Positions 1-12,904 of a stretch of 64,000 nt of DNA are shown here, in pieces. Under the pieces are notes generated by a model, which saw only the letters and a program-made list of their open reading frames with translations, was not told where the DNA came from and did no database searches. Position numbers and translations under genes: made by a program. Numbering within the stretch: the stretch's first letter is position 1; each line of letters begins with the position of its first letter. The DNA comes from Lumbricus rubellus (taxonomy: Eukaryota > Annelida > Clitellata > Crassiclitellata > Lumbricidae): assembly GCA_945859605.1 (NCBI GenBank), contig OX243814.1:27948286-28012285 (forward strand). Direction: 5' to 3'.

Positions 1-1758
1 CACCATTGCTCACTCATCACACATGGATATATTCCAGAATCTGGCAGTGGACTTAGATACTGAAGGTGAGAATAGTCTGTGGCTTCTGTGCCTCTGATTA
101 GAATACTTTGAGAAAACACTTCAGAGTGGATCTAGCATATAATTTTAAAGTGTAATGAATTAAACTTCTAGTACTGAATGAGATTTAGTTATAAAAGCAA
201 ATGGATTTTTGAAAAGTGAGTGCCATGTTGACAACTGTTTTTCATATTTGAACTTCTTAAGATGTTGAACATTCTGATTTTAAAAAAAATGTTTTTTTTA
301 GAATTTCTTCAAAGTCTCACAGCTTCACCTATACTTGAACTAGTAGATAAATATGTGTGCTTATATCATGCTACTCAGATGTTTCTTTCTAGTGCTGATG
401 AGTTTGTTTTATTTTTATCAATATTATTAAATAGATTTTTTATGTACACAAGCTGCAAGGTCAGACCAAAGTGTGAATCTGAGGCGTGCCGGAGAAAACT
501 TTTTAGCATGTGGGCTTTTAAGCACTTAGATATATCTAGCTCTATCTAGTTAGATACCCAAGTGATGCAAGGCCAACACTTGTCTATTTTTATTCAGTAT
601 TTCATTATTGTTTGTTTCATGATGTTGGTTTGGCTTTTGTTTCATAAGAACTTTGGTGATCTCTGTTGTATTGCAGGTCGTTACTTGTTCCTGAACGCTA
701 TGGCCAACCAACTTCGCTATCCGAACAGCCACACCCATTACTTCAGTTGTACGCTGCTCTACCTGTTTGCGGAGGCCAACACGGAAGCCATCCAGGAGCA
801 GATAACGCGCGTTCTGCTTGAGCGACTGATAGTCAACCGACCGCATCCGTGGGGTCTGCTTGTCACGTTCATTGAACTGATCAAGAATCCGCAGTTCAAG
901 TTCTGGAATCACGAGTTCGTTCGGTGCGCCCCAGAGATTGAAAAGTGAGTGCCAAGTTAAAGATTGTTCTGTGCTCTGTAACCAGGCTTACACATCAATG
1001 TGGGTGCTAAAGAAAAAGAGAACAGCAGGGTGAACCATACAGTTGTAGGTCACCTTCTGTTTTGGATATGTTTGAAAATACACCCCATGATGCCACAATT
1101 GACCGCTATACTTTGCTGGAATGTAGTCAATATTTTGGCAAAATCGGTGCTCAGTTCATCAGGGTTTGATCATGGGAAAACTGGGCTGTTGATGTTGGGC
1201 ATATACAATGATGCATGTTTACATATTTTTTTCTGCTGCTCAGAAGAGTAGCTTCTTCATAGTAGCATAATTACTGCTAGGTAGAAGTTGACAGACATTG
1301 TAGCTGTCCTGGGAAAGAGAAACAACTGATACATGTATGAAGTATATCAGGGCTTTTTTTAACGTGCATATTGTACACAAAATGTGCAGTTCTAAATGGA
1401 TTTGTGCAGTTGTAGAAGCACTTCTGTACAGTTAAAAACTAGCAAAAAAGGTCATTCTCCTCCGATTGGAAGTAATTTACCATGGAGGATGGGAATGGAA
1501 TGAAGAAGTTGTGCAGTTTTAAAAATTCCTTAAAAACAGCCCTGAAGTATATACAATTGGTCTTTCGTGATCTTTATGATCAGACTGAGTTTAGTGATTC
1601 TTTTATGAACAACCTCAAAATACGTATAATTTCTTTTCATATCCAGTTTGCATCACTGATTGGTAACGTTGTTTTGTAGGTTGTTAGAATCCGTCGCCAG
1701 GTCTTGTATGCCGCCGAAATCGGCGATGCGTGACCAAGATGGTCAAGAGCTGAGATAA
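1..1758 (+). CDS. CNOT1: CNOT1, CCR4-NOT complex scaffold subunit, last three coding exons (5' partial)
   Basis: Coding exons are 1-65, 677-944 and 1680-1758 (stop TAA 1756-1758). Each junction is GT-AG and the phases match: the first exon ends in G, completed by GT at 677; the second ends in AA at 944, completed by G at 1680. The translation runs [36 protein letters not shown] and on to [17 protein letters not shown], then a short divergent tail ending DQDGQELR. This is the highly conserved NOT1 C-terminal domain, which in known CCR4-NOT complexes binds the NOT2-NOT3 module; CNOT1 is the cytoplasmic scaffold for mRNA deadenylation. The rest of the gene lies left of the window. The second intron carries a hAT-like MITE (1348-1544). 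The final exon encodes only about 26 residues and is less conserved, as in other animals. Identity is near certain from the second exon alone. Confidence 0.95.
1348..1544. mobile_element. hAT-like MITE, family A, copy 1 (intron of CNOT1)
   Basis: A 197-bp element starts CAGGGCTTTTTTTAACGTGC and ends TTAAAAACAGCCCTG, so its termini are inverted repeats. It is flanked by a perfect 8-bp target-site duplication, AAGTATAT. CAGGG termini with an 8-bp TSD are the hallmark of hAT transposons. It has no coding capacity. Two relatives are at 37308-37510 and 56282-56473. Confidence 0.85.
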
Positions 1759-2490
1759 GGACTCGATTCTCGTATCTGTCGAAAGATTTTCGCTTTTAAT
1801 GACTACTACTGAAAGATGGTGTTCGAAAAGACATTAGACTATTTTTGACCTCTGTATTGTATCTGTAGCATTTCCACTTTGCCTTGTTTGCGTGCTTACA
1901 CACACACACACTTACACATACACTCACACATACAAACACATGTTGAAATGTACAGCTGTATGCTGTGATTGCTACTCCTAAGTGACAATGAGCACTGCTG
2001 TAGGAGACAGAAGAGTTTCCTGACAGTACAGACAGGCAGAGAACTTTGTGTATACTGTAATCTGCTAGTTTTGCTCGTCTTGTATGTTGTATTATAGGGC
2101 AGGCTATTAGTTTATATGAATATTTTGGTGCAGTGCTTCTGTTATAATGTTATATAATGCAGTTAGTTAATTGTGAGTCGGACGTTCCTCTTGGATCCAG
2201 GAAATTGTTTTTGGATGGCTTGTAAGATAATGCTGTTGGACGTTATACTGGACTCTTGTTTCCTCTGCTAACATCTGCCATTGCATTGGTGTTCGAAATG
2301 ACAAGACAGTAAGCTTGACAGTCGATAGAAAATCTTAATTCTGGCTAGTTGCTTAACAACGTCAACAGTGGAAAAAATTGTTTTGTATTGCATCTACTGT
2401 CATTGTATATGTGTTTAGAATAGTAGTCAAGATTGATAAAATTAAACCGGCCCCATTATAATATAAATAAAACAAACATAGCACAATGCA
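1759..2490 (+). other. CNOT1 3' untranslated region with polyadenylation signal
   Basis: Non-coding sequence follows the CNOT1 stop and contains a CA-rich simple stretch near 1898-1940. A canonical AATAAA lies at 2466-2471, the first good poly(A) signal after the stop. The true end of the transcript is inferred. Confidence 0.55.
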
Positions 2491-3085
2491 GATATGACCA
2501 AGAAAGTAAGCCTATCCAAAGTATCATCTGGTGAGGAGTTTAAACTGCTCCCATCTGGTTTTTCATTCAGGGATGTAAATAGCACGGCTGTGTGGTGCAT
2601 CCAGCCTGCCCCTCTCGCAAATCACTTTGGTTTGCATATCACTTTAAAACCCTTTAATGCCGAGATAGTTGACCATGAACAATGAACGTGCAGGCATTTG
2701 CCTGCTAGAGGACGATTATTTGGTTTTGCTAGTTTTAATCAGATTCTCTGTTACTTATTTCTAATCCACGTCTGTTTTTGATCCTTGTGTTTTCCGTCGT
2801 TATACAGAGGTTAAGCAACCGTGTATGTGGAAGGCGTCTGTAAGAAATTCGAGTACTGACATTCTGCTGACTTTATGTATAAATTGCTTTTGGTTTGAGT
2901 TGCAGTTAGAAAACCTTGTTTCAAGTAAAAGGAATTGGCATTATGTTCTGCTTCCTGTGTAGTTTGCGTAAATTGCTTGGGATCTACTCATATGATGAGT
3001 GGTTGTTTTTGGTGTGCGGATGGAAGGAGGTCATCTTGGTTAGCGTAAAGCTGCACACTTTATGCTGCACTAGTTAGTGTAAAGC

Positions 3086-3262
3086 CAGGGCTTAAAGTGT
3101 GGCAGGGCAGTCATGGACGGCATCATGGCACTTATTTTCAGATCTCTGTACCGTCCTGCCACTTATTTGGCCAGCACACCTGAAAATGTAAGGGGCGTCC
3201 TGGCACTTCTTTTGGAAAGGTAAGGGGCGTCAAGTCACTTCTTTTTTACACTTTTAGCGCTG
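3086..3262. mobile_element. hAT-like MITE, family B, copy 1
   Basis: The element starts CAGGGCTTAAAGTGT and ends ACACTTTTAGCGCTG, a 15-bp terminal inverted repeat with a few mismatches. It is flanked by TGTAAAGC and CGTAAAGC, an 8-bp TSD with one mismatch. The host sequence around it (TAAAGCTGCACACTTTATGC) also occurs twice, at about 3048 and 3264, so the target had a local duplication. Diverged relatives are near 37873 and 47367. Confidence 0.7.
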
Positions 3263-6200
3263 CGTAAAGCTGCACACTTTATGCTGCACTAGTGCACCAT
3301 CACTAAGGAAAGACATTCTTCGAGGAAAGATCTTCACTGCTTTACAATCATTTCTATGCTTTGAAAGACTAACATATTAGAAAAGACGAAGCACAGGCTA
3401 TATTCATTTATTCCTAGTCAAGGATAACAACAGAAAGATAACAACAATGATTATACATATCACTTTGTACAATTCTCAAGTTGAATGGCTGCTTCAATTT
3501 TAAAACAATGGTTTAAAAACAGTGAAAAGATAACACCAACAATTTAAGACACCAAAATATTACTGTTTTAATATTACTGCTGTAATATTTTTTAGCCAAA
3601 AACCCTTCCGCACAATGGTTAGCGAATAACAAACTCTTGGACAAAGTGGATTTTTTCTACATTACACTTTGCTGAAGCTCGACTTTATTAAATTTATATG
3701 AAACTTCCCCAAAACGATTATTAGCTGCTGATAAAAATAAACAGTAATTTGCAGCCTACATTTCATACCTTAAAATAGTAGGCATTACAGCAGCTCTTGG
3801 AATCTTGAGCAACTTTAAGGTTCCCCACATCAAAAGGCTGTTTAATCAACTCCAGATATTTATTTTTGTAGCAAAGCCTCGGCTAATCTATTCAGCTGGA
3901 ACCTGAATATACCGTTTCTGACTTTAAATTTCGTCATTTCATATGAATAAATTTCCACAAATTAGACTTGCACCAGTAGTTTGAATATTTCTCAAATCAG
4001 CATTAGTATAAAACAGTAATAGTACGGTGCTACTAAAGGTAGTGTTAGATGGTAAGAAGCGTGATAAGAAAACTGTCCTAACTAAATATTCCATCTGCAG
4101 GTCAGAGCCCCGAATCTAAGAACCCGAAAAGAGCAACTACATCACATTTAGCCATCAACAACGTTATAACGTAAGTTAACTTTGCGCACAAACGACTAAT
4201 TGTAACAAGTGATTAACATGTATATATACGGTATATGCGAAAATTACAATAAATTACTAGTCCTTGCGTAACTATTCAACAGCTTGACAAGCTGGCACGT
4301 ATCAACAAATCTATGCACTATCAACAAAGTTTCTCAACTAACAACAGAAATTCACACGAGACCAAAATACAATAATTTTCATTCGTTAACCTATTAAACC
4401 ACAAACCTACAGTTAATGACAAGTGATGTTAGGTGTTTTAAAATGAATTTCATTTTTGACTTGAAATTATTTTGTAATCCTTGATTTTAACGAAAACCTT
4501 ATAATGTAAAATTTTCTATCGAGTACAGCACCAAAGAATAATGTTATGGCTGCAGCAGTGCCACCAAAAGAATCAGGTTATGTCTCCTTCTTGTGTGCTC
4601 TGAAAAGAGGAATGATAAATTTCACACTTTACCAATGAGCCGATTTCCTCCCCCCCCCCCAGTGGCCCCCACCTCTTCTTCCCCAATAGTTTCTAATCAC
4701 TCCTTGTCTTTCAAAGGATCAGTGGCTTGAAAATATGCAATCTCAAATGGCATCAATAATATCACACACCTCATAAGTCATAATGAAGCGTGCAAATACA
4801 ACAATTTGAAAATCGAAGAGAGTTGAATACAAATATTTGCCAGCTTTTTGAAAGGAAACCATTTACAAGAGTTTAAATTAAATCAGACAGGTCTGAAAAG
4901 TTTCAAATCTGATATAACCGTTCTGCACATAATTATGTAAAAGCTGGGAAACAGACATTTAAGTTCTGGTGTACTGTAGACATCCTGAAAACAACTTCCC
5001 TGAAACCTCTATACTGCCCCCCCCATCCTTCTACACTTCATTTATTTATGCACATATTTATCATTTAACGAAAATAAATATATACTTATATTTACATATA
5101 CACATGCATGTAGCATATGCACGTGCAAATATAATACTGATGTATGAAAGTATATATATTTCATTAAATTAATGTAGGAAATACATATGCGTTATCTACA
5201 TTAAATTCAATGTAAATATACATGCAAATCAATATTAAGAGTTATCACACCAGTCATAATATAGTCGCATAGTGGTATAATTAACAATACACATTTGCCT
5301 AAAACTCTTTTTCCTAAAAGTTCATTAACAGGGAATAAACATTTTAACAAGGATCTCCTAGCAGCTTACGAGAAAAAAAAACTAAATGAGAAAGCAAAGC
5401 TGTGCTAACATGATTTAACGACCGTTACTAACGAGCTATAATGAGCAACGACCTGCCTCGATAATGCCCTACGATCCTTCTGTTTTGTAATGGCAAACGA
5501 AAACATTACCTGGGACAAAAGACGCTGTGAAGAAAACTTAAACATTTATAATATATATAAGCGATAACGATTAACCCTAGAGAAACGATTAACCCTAAAG
5601 AGACGGACGATCGGATAAATATAAGTGGCTATAAGTGTTTCAGCACAATTAAATATTTTATTTACATTTCCTGGTCACCGGGAGTGCTTCATCCACACTC
5701 TGAACGTCGTTACACGGACTTAAACTGGTAAACTACGGCCGAGGCATCCAAATTCGGTTTGGATAGGCCGCAGAGAAAGAAAAAAACAGGAGAAACATTA
5801 ATTAGGTTATAATGCATACATCGATTCAATGTATACTATAAATACATGTTTAAGCATATCATTAAAAAAACAGACCTTTACTATAATCAACGTGAACTAC
5901 TGTCAATGAATGAAATCAAGCCTAATAAGAAACACGCACGCAAAACAATTGACACGACAGTTCTGTTGCTTTACGATCGATGCATGTTATACAAGTAGTA
6001 CTATAATGACTTGAGCTACATAAATGTAGCATTGACCAAGAAAAAGTTCTAAGCAGCATGTCTACAAAGACTTTAAACGGACTATTGCAACTCAGTTCGT
6101 TCTTAACGAGAAACGTGTTGGCGTAAAGCATAATTTAGCACTTGCCTAATATTTACTTGCCTAATAAAACAATTTACCTAAACAAGGCACAAGCAACATA

Positions 6201-7084
6201 GCAACAGTTGCACAGTCATGATTGTCTGAAGGTCATTTCCTAAATTGACAACAACAATAACAACAGCTGTTTTCACCGCTAGAGCGAAAGCTGATGAAAC
6301 AAACTGACTGGCGAAGAATTGGATACAATTCTGCCGTTGATATAATCTGAAATCTCAAAAATGTCAAGACCAGCAAAGAAGTGAATAAATTTAAATCTTA
6401 AGTAGTAATTAAGAAAATAAGATGTTGGGCAGCAGAACAGAGAACTAACTAGACTAGGTAAAGAGTTTTTCAAGATAAAATTTACCAGCACAAGAACATT
6501 ACAAGAACAGCAAGAGTAACATATTTTGTTTTGTACAGAAAGTTGATTTTTAAAAAGAATTTAATCTCCTTAAAACAAAATTCATACAAGTTTAAAGAAA
6601 CTGTAGAATTTGACACTCCACAAGCTATGTTTTATATAAACATTATGGAAAGTATATATCTCTCTCCATAACATTATGGAAAGTATAATATGTAAGTAAT
6701 CAATTCAAAGAACTTTGATCTTTTTTAGATCAGTCACTTTCTGCCTGTACTGGGTATTACAGAGGTGATCACAAATTAACTTCCAGTTCTATTCATTTCC
6801 AGTGATTCTCTTTACATAAAATGTTCACCAACAAAATGCTATGTAGCTGCATAAATTTCTAATAATCCTTATTCTGTCTCTAAACCATAAATAACTTAAT
6901 TTTTCGGATACAGAATAACATTATCAAAAAGCAGCTTGTAACATAAAGTTGGGTACATTTCAAAACAGATGCTGACCAGTAATTTAAAACTGAATCAACC
7001 AAAAATGAAATGTTACCTCTCCCTACTTTCCACTCCCATTTTATCAATTTCAGACAGTTTTTTTAACCCGTTAATCTTTTTCAG

Positions 7085-7310
7085 CATCCCAACATGGTTC
7101 CAGATTTTTCAGCATCCCAACAAGGTTCCAGATTTTCAGCATCCCAACACAGTTCCAGATTTTCAGCATCCCAGCACGGTTCCAGATTTTTCAGCATCCC
7201 AACACGGTTCCAGATTTTTCAGCATCCCAACACGGTTCCAGATTTTTCAGCATCCCAACACGGTTCCAGATTTTTCAGCAACCCAACATGGTTCCAGATT
7301 TTTCAGTCGA
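7085..7310. repeat. 28-bp minisatellite, about 8 copies
   Basis: Tandem units of 27-29 bp, core CAGCATCCCAACACGGTTCC followed by AGATTTTT, with substitutions at the ACATGG/ACAAGG/ACACGG position. The array is open in several frames only because of its periodic composition. Confidence 0.9.
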
Positions 7311-8210
7311 AAGCTCATCAGCTGCCTCATCAATCATGCTGCAGCAGATCTGAAAATATTAATAACAAGATTAGATTAGCACTTCTGGTTACTGTTCTGG
7401 CATCTGATAATTAATCTGCATATATGCTTTAGCCATGTGGCTGAGAAAGTAAAGTTCGTGCAGTCAAGGCCATCAGTCTGAATGAATATTAATGCTGTGT
7501 TTGGCAACATCATAATTATCTGTGACATCAAGCGTGAACAAGCCAAAGCAATGAATGTCTCACAGTGTTACCCTATCTAAAATCCAGTGAGCCGTAACTC
7601 TAATATAGCTCTTTCCTGGACAACAGTACTGTCAAGCTGGTGACATCACCAGCACTTCAATGATCGAGACCAATAATAATTATAAAAATTAGTGTATGGC
7701 CTAGAGAATGCAGCATACATTAATGCTTCGTCAATGAGAAATAAAAGTATCTTAGCAATATACTTTAAAGTACAAAATACTCAAAAAATAGATAAAGTAA
7801 TTTAAGTATAAACACTGTCATTCCGCTGTATCTAAAATACAAGTACAAAGTGCTTAGACAGTATTTAAAGTATTATCACAGAATAGATCAGGTGTAGCTA
7901 TGCTTTATTTATTCTGTGGTAGTTCCGATAGTTTATATATTAGCATTTTAAATACTGTCCAGCAGTGTATATAGTATATATACACACACATACGTCTTTC
8001 TCAAAGGTGCTAGATATTGCAATTTCAACAGCTGATTTGAAATCCTTTATGGGTGTCAGTTTAAAATCTTATAACTGTAAAATTCCTCCATTTCACAGCT
8101 CACTAACCGTACAGCAAACTCCACTTGAAAAATCCAACATGGCCAGTAGGCTAAGTGAAACACTTCAAAATTGAAAAATAATTATATCGAACACTTCGTT
8201 TAATACTTAC

Positions 8211-8640
8211 CGCTTCGTACTGCTACTCATTTCGAACCCATCACCTTCGTTGAAATGAGCATCTTTATTTCTACCCTAAGACCCACCAAGTCACACCACA
8301 CCACCAAGTCCCAAATTCCAAATGCCACTGGCAAGCGAGCACACGTCCAAATGTCTATGCAGCAGAGCACTGACGAGTCCTTGAACCGTTACGCGGCCAG
8401 ATCGATCAAACGATAGGCGCGATGTATAGCAGAAGGCCAGGGCGTTCATTGGGGGAGCGATATCCTTGACGTCAAGGGCTACCCAGCCAGGCCAAGGCCG
8501 GTCGATCACATCGACGGAGAGCGCTCAGCGCGGCCTTCGATTATGTATGCATGAGCTCGCTGGTTCCCAGGCACCCAAAAAACGTTCTAAACGAAGCTGA
8601 AACTCACCTCAATTTCGAAGTAGGGTGCAGTTCATCACAT
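8211..8640 (-). other. Putative first exon(s) of an unidentified minus-strand gene
   Basis: On the minus strand an ATG at 8230-8228 in acceptable context opens a short frame (MSSSTK plus two bases) ending at 8211, immediately followed by a strong donor, GTAAGTATT. Further upstream another good donor (GAG then GTGAGT) lies near 8607. The surrounding 8.3-8.6 kb is richer in CG dinucleotides than its neighbours. The pattern suits a promoter with a short first coding exon and perhaps an alternative leader, transcribed leftward toward the minus AATAAA at 3407. No downstream exon with matching phase was found, so this stays a guess. Confidence 0.3.
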
Positions 8641-10087
8641 ACGAACCATAGCCCCCGTCAAATCACGGTAATTGTGCGGTTTTTGGCAAAACCAGAGGAC
8701 ACGGTTCTTCCAAAAACAGCTGGCAACACCACCGCCATCTAACCCATCCAACTCCCACCATCCATCACTATCCGTCATCAACACACACTGCGCATGTGCA
8801 GTGCCCTACTCTGCCGATGACCTACTTACCGACGTAACGTTGCGCATGTCTGTTGACATCGCTGCGTTCAGAGACAATCGCATCATGTGCAGATTGTGAT
8901 GCTGACTTAGCTTAGAAAACAAGTCTTTGTAGCATAACCTATAGAGACCTCGACCAAACTCATGCTTTGAATAGAATTTTTATGTAAGTCTTGCGAATGA
9001 CATTTTAAATTAATTAATTAATTTACAGTGGCTCCTCCAGAAATGATAGGGTGCGATATGTAGCGCATATAATTTATTATTTATTTTTGCCTAAATAGCG
9101 GATAGCAATCTGGGAAGGATCTATTAATATCACAGGACTGGTGTTGGACTCCGCTTTCCAAGTTTCTGAACCACGATATTCGAGCCAAATTTGTGTCGTT
9201 TGGAGAGTCGACACCAGAGGTGTAGCTAGAATATTTTGATAATAATATTTATTTATTTGGTATAAATTAGTCAAAATTGCATTAAGAGTAAAGTTACGAA
9301 TTTTAACCAACGCCCCTTATTTTGCGCATAGCCTACCACATGCATGCTCTAGCCTACTCCTCTGACCTCGAGATCCTCCACGATCACGATTACAGAACAT
9401 GCAAAATAAGGCAGACAAAATAATGGAAAGCGTAAATTTAATAGGGCCTACAATGGCCCTACATGCCAGGGAAAGACCAAGGCAAATTAAGGCATTTAAT
9501 GTGTGCATAATGCAACGAATTTAATATAGCCTACCGTTCATTCTGATTGGGCTACCTAGGCCTAAGTATTAAGAAATATTATTGCAAATATCTAGATCGG
9601 TCGCTAGATGTCCAACCGCTGGGCCTGCAGTAGGCTAGTAGGCTGTCAACTTTTGATTTTGCCAATTTCTTAGCCGCAATTGGTTCAGTTTTGTATAGAT
9701 CTAAGTGTTCTAATGTTAACATGCAGTCTAGCAGGCCTATAGAAATATATAGCCTGCAATATATAGAGCATTGGCCTAAATTTTGGTCCACATGTTATCT
9801 TAATTTAAGAGCCTATAGGCCTAATTATTAGGCTACGCATTGCAGAGGCTCATTAGAAACTTTGGACTAGCGAAATAAACTTTTCTTGCGAATGTTATGC
9901 ATAGTAGGCCTATAGTGTCTATTAGTAGCCTACACAACTAGGCCTATAAGCCGTATACAACAACTTAATATGTCGACCCTGGCGGTTTTATGTCCTACCC
10001 TGCCTGAGGGCTTTTACCCGGGAGTTTTGTGAGGGGCGTTTTCGCCCAGGGTTAATGTCCGTTCACCGGCTAGGTCTGTCACAGAGG
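8641..10087. other. Non-coding stretch, onset of the TAGGCCTA-rich zone
   Basis: No gene or delimited element seen. From about 9340 onward AGGCCTA words become frequent. The short open frames here have no protein-like conservation that I recognise. Confidence 0.5.
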
Positions 10088-10721
10088 AACGGAACCAGTG
10101 GCGGCGCCAGGATTTCAGATTTGGGGGGGCTGAAGCCCTAAGCCCCCAAAACTTTTTTACGAAGCGCCGAAGGCGCCAAGTTGCGAGTGCCGAAGGCACG
10201 AAGCCCATACCGACTAGGGGGTCTGGGGGAGCGTCGTAAGCTCCCCCAGCGGGGTCTGGGGCGGAGCCCCAGCCGCCAACGCATTTTTGGCTCTGTTGGC
10301 CTCAACTAGAACCATTTTTATGCTCTTTTTGCCAGCTATATACGAACGATAAAATCATGAAAACTTCAATAAGAAGTCGTTTTGCAGAGTGACAGACTAT
10401 TATAAGAATGTCAAAATACTATTGTAAAAGAAATGTGATTAGAAATTTAAAATGGGCTTAATCTTTAGGCTACTATAATCACAAAAGTTAAAAGTTTAAG
10501 CCTGTAGCCTGACAAGTTTATAAATATAGGCTACTGTCATGTGGGTAGGCCTACTGTATATAGGAAAATCCTAGAGGCATGTCATATGTAATGGGTTTTA
10601 CGGACACAACTCACCCAAATGTGCAATTTTCTAATTTTAGAAACTTATTCTGTGAAGGCTTAACTTATACTTTTGTGTAATTTGCAGCCATTGCTTAGTC
10701 AGTCATTCATTCATTTCAAGA

Positions 10722-11454
10722 ATTTGTATAGCGCCCCTTCAAGAAATCCACTCAGAGGCATGGGCGTCCGCAGAAATTTTTCTAGGGGGGTGCAAACTTC
10801 AAAATAATTGTCACATGGTCTAAATTTAATGGGCGACAGTTTGAATTTCCATATTACCATGAGAGAATCCTATAGCCTACCTATATACGTTATGCGCCCA
10901 AAGAAAGATATAGGCCTATAGGTTCAACTTGTAGAACGAATCGATAATCACATTGAAAATCGCGTTGTAGCAATCACAACCAAAATAATAATCTAAATTT
11001 ATGTGCAACTATGCGAAAATCCAGGGGGGCGCACTTGCGCCTTCTTGCGCCCCGCTGCGGACGCCCATGCTCAGAGGCGCTCCCAGTCCAACCACGGTGA
11101 AACAACAAAGTTTTAACAAAGTTGTAGAACACTGACGAATCAACCCTAGGTAGCAAGCGCATCTGCATCGGTCGGGAGACTATTCCAGACAGAAGGACCT
11201 ACAACTGAGAAAGCACGACGCTGACAAGTTGATGTTTCAACACGTGGTACCAAAAGCTTAGGCCTACCGCTAGAGGCAGAGTGAAGGGCTTTGCGAGCCA
11301 GGACAGCAGACTCATTCCTCTGCTTGTGTTGAGCCACTAGCAGAGGGGTGAGTTTTGAGGGAAAAGATATGCTCCTCCCCAGTATCGAAGTGTTTTTTAA
11401 TTTCCACGCTGCAATGGTAGCATTTTTGACTGTCATTGTAGTGAAAATACTCAT
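10722..11454 (-). mobile_element. CR1/L2-like LINE 3' fragment, frameshifted
   Basis: The minus strand encodes pieces typical of the C-terminus of CR1/L2-type reverse transcriptases: KLLVPRVETSTCQRRAFSVV, then GPSVWNSLPTDADA, and in another frame FVKTLLFHRGWTGSASE. The frameshift lies near 11150-11170. The 3' terminus is the GGCGCTATACAAAT-type end shared by other LINE and SINE copies here. A MITE splits the 3' end. The fragment is dead. Confidence 0.75.
10759..11069. mobile_element. hAT-like MITE inside the LINE fragment
   Basis: A 311-bp element starts CATGGGCGTCCGCAG and ends CTGCGGACGCCCATG, a perfect 15-bp inverted repeat. It is flanked by the 8-bp TSD CTCAGAGG. Removing it restores a continuous LINE 3' end (CTCAGAGGCGCTCCCAGT), which confirms the insertion order. 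Confidence 0.9.
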
Positions 11455-12279
11455 CAGTTCAGTGCTGATACGACTTCAAAGGTGTCTCCTCCAATTGCTT
11501 AAATCTGTCAAATTTCCTAACAGTAGGCCTACTGCTATGGTATTATTTTGAACTGTCATCGCAGCTGAATCTCTCATAATTTCATTGCTGAAAGACATGC
11601 ATGGTTTAGAAGTTCAATAAATACCCCTCTCCATTTTATCTAAATACCTCATAATCTTAGTGCTGATAGTCGTGGTTTGTGACTTCAGAAAGTGCCCCTT
11701 CTGTTGTTTAAATTTTTATATCTCCACACTGTAAAGGTAACATTTTAAGCTGTTATCTCAATAAATTTCTCATAATTTCATTGCTGAAAGACCTGGTTTA
11801 AAGTTCAATAAAATATGTCTCCACCACGCTTAAATTTTTGAATTTCCTCACTGCAAGGGTAGCATTTTAAGATGTCGTTTTAACAAAATTGCTCATTATG
11901 GATAAACAATGGATAACACTGCAGAAATTTATAATGATATATCTGAAATATCTATGAAGTATTTGGGTTGGCCTACACTTAAGCATCTACGAGGCTCCGT
12001 CCCCCAACCGCAAACAGGTCCGGCATTAGGGCAAGGTGAACGAGTCTGCAGGCTGCAGCCGCCGTGGACCCTGCGCCTTCAGGTCCTCGCGCTACTCACC
12101 TTAATTTTTTACTTTGATGATATTGGCAGCTTTAATCGCTTGGCAGCATTAATTAATAGCCTACTGAGGTCATTTTGCCAAATGAAAGTGAATGGGTGTG
12201 TTGGAAAAGATTCTGAAAGAGCGAGTCTGCAAATAAAGCGAGTCACAACTACTACATGTAGTGTACATGCAGGCTAGGC

Positions 12280-12630
12280 TTGGGCTGAAAGTGAGACGGG
12301 TCTGTCAGGGTCTGCGACTCGGCATTGATTTTCGTGACTTGCTGGTGCCGGTTATCAGCCGGGACGCAAGTTTAACATTTTTGGGAAAACAACTAAAAAA
12401 CCAGGTCGTCAGATAGGCCTAGGCTGCACTAAATAGGTAAAAATGGTATGATTTTGAAACTTTATGAGCAAATGACTAAAAAAAGGTCGTCAGGTACCAA
12501 AAATGGGTGAAATTTGTACAATGTTGGGCGAATGACCCAAAAGAGGTCGTCAGAAAATTTTCGGCTTAAAGGCTTCGGTTCGTCCGCCACAGTCAGACCC
12601 GGCAACTTTCCAAAACCACTTTCAGCCCTG
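12280..12630. mobile_element. hAT-like MITE
   Basis: A 351-bp element ends CCACTTTCAGCCCTG on the right and begins TTGGGCTGAAAGTG on the left (the canonical CA mutated to TT). It is flanked by the perfect 8-bp TSD GGCTAGGC (12272-12279, 12631-12638). Internally it repeats the phrase 'GGTCGTCAG' three times. It lies inside the 10096-13492 hAT. Confidence 0.85.
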
Positions 12631-12904
12631 GGCTAGGCCTACCGGTAGAATTGGCGTTTTCTAGAATATTAAAGCCTATAAGGTATAAGCATACAGTGCC
12701 TTATTGGCAGGAAATAAACTTCGCAAGTGTTATGCTTGAGAACCCTTTTCAGAGAATCGCTTGCTGCATTGGGCCCCGCACACCCTAGGGCCGGGCTTGA
12801 CTACAAATTTGTGGAACGTCCCCATGGCATTTCCCCCAAGTCTCTCCAAGAGTGCTGTTGCTAATTGAAAACCCCATTCTGTATGTGATTGTAGCCTTAT
12901 AGGA

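Larger units (their letters stand above)
2491..8210. other. AT-rich non-coding stretch, no supported exon
   Basis: No long open frame or family-matching peptide is visible. It holds one MITE (3086-3262), an AATAAA in minus orientation (plus TTTATT at 3407-3412), a direct repeat near 6630-6690 and a minisatellite (7085-7310). It is unusually free of the TAGGCCTA word common elsewhere. It could be the introns and 3' UTR of a minus-strand gene starting near 8.2 kb, but no internal exon could be identified. Confidence 0.4.

Noticed and set aside
550..912. 120-codon minus-strand frame opposite the CNOT1 exon
   Set aside because: Shadow of a conserved coding exon; the plus-strand frame matches CNOT1 closely.
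5690..5790. Minus-strand peptide GLSKPNLDASAVVYQFKSV followed by a stop, preceded by a pyrimidine tract
   Set aside because: No AG acceptor after the tract (it reads TCTGCGGCC) and no family match; 19 codons open by chance is unremarkable.
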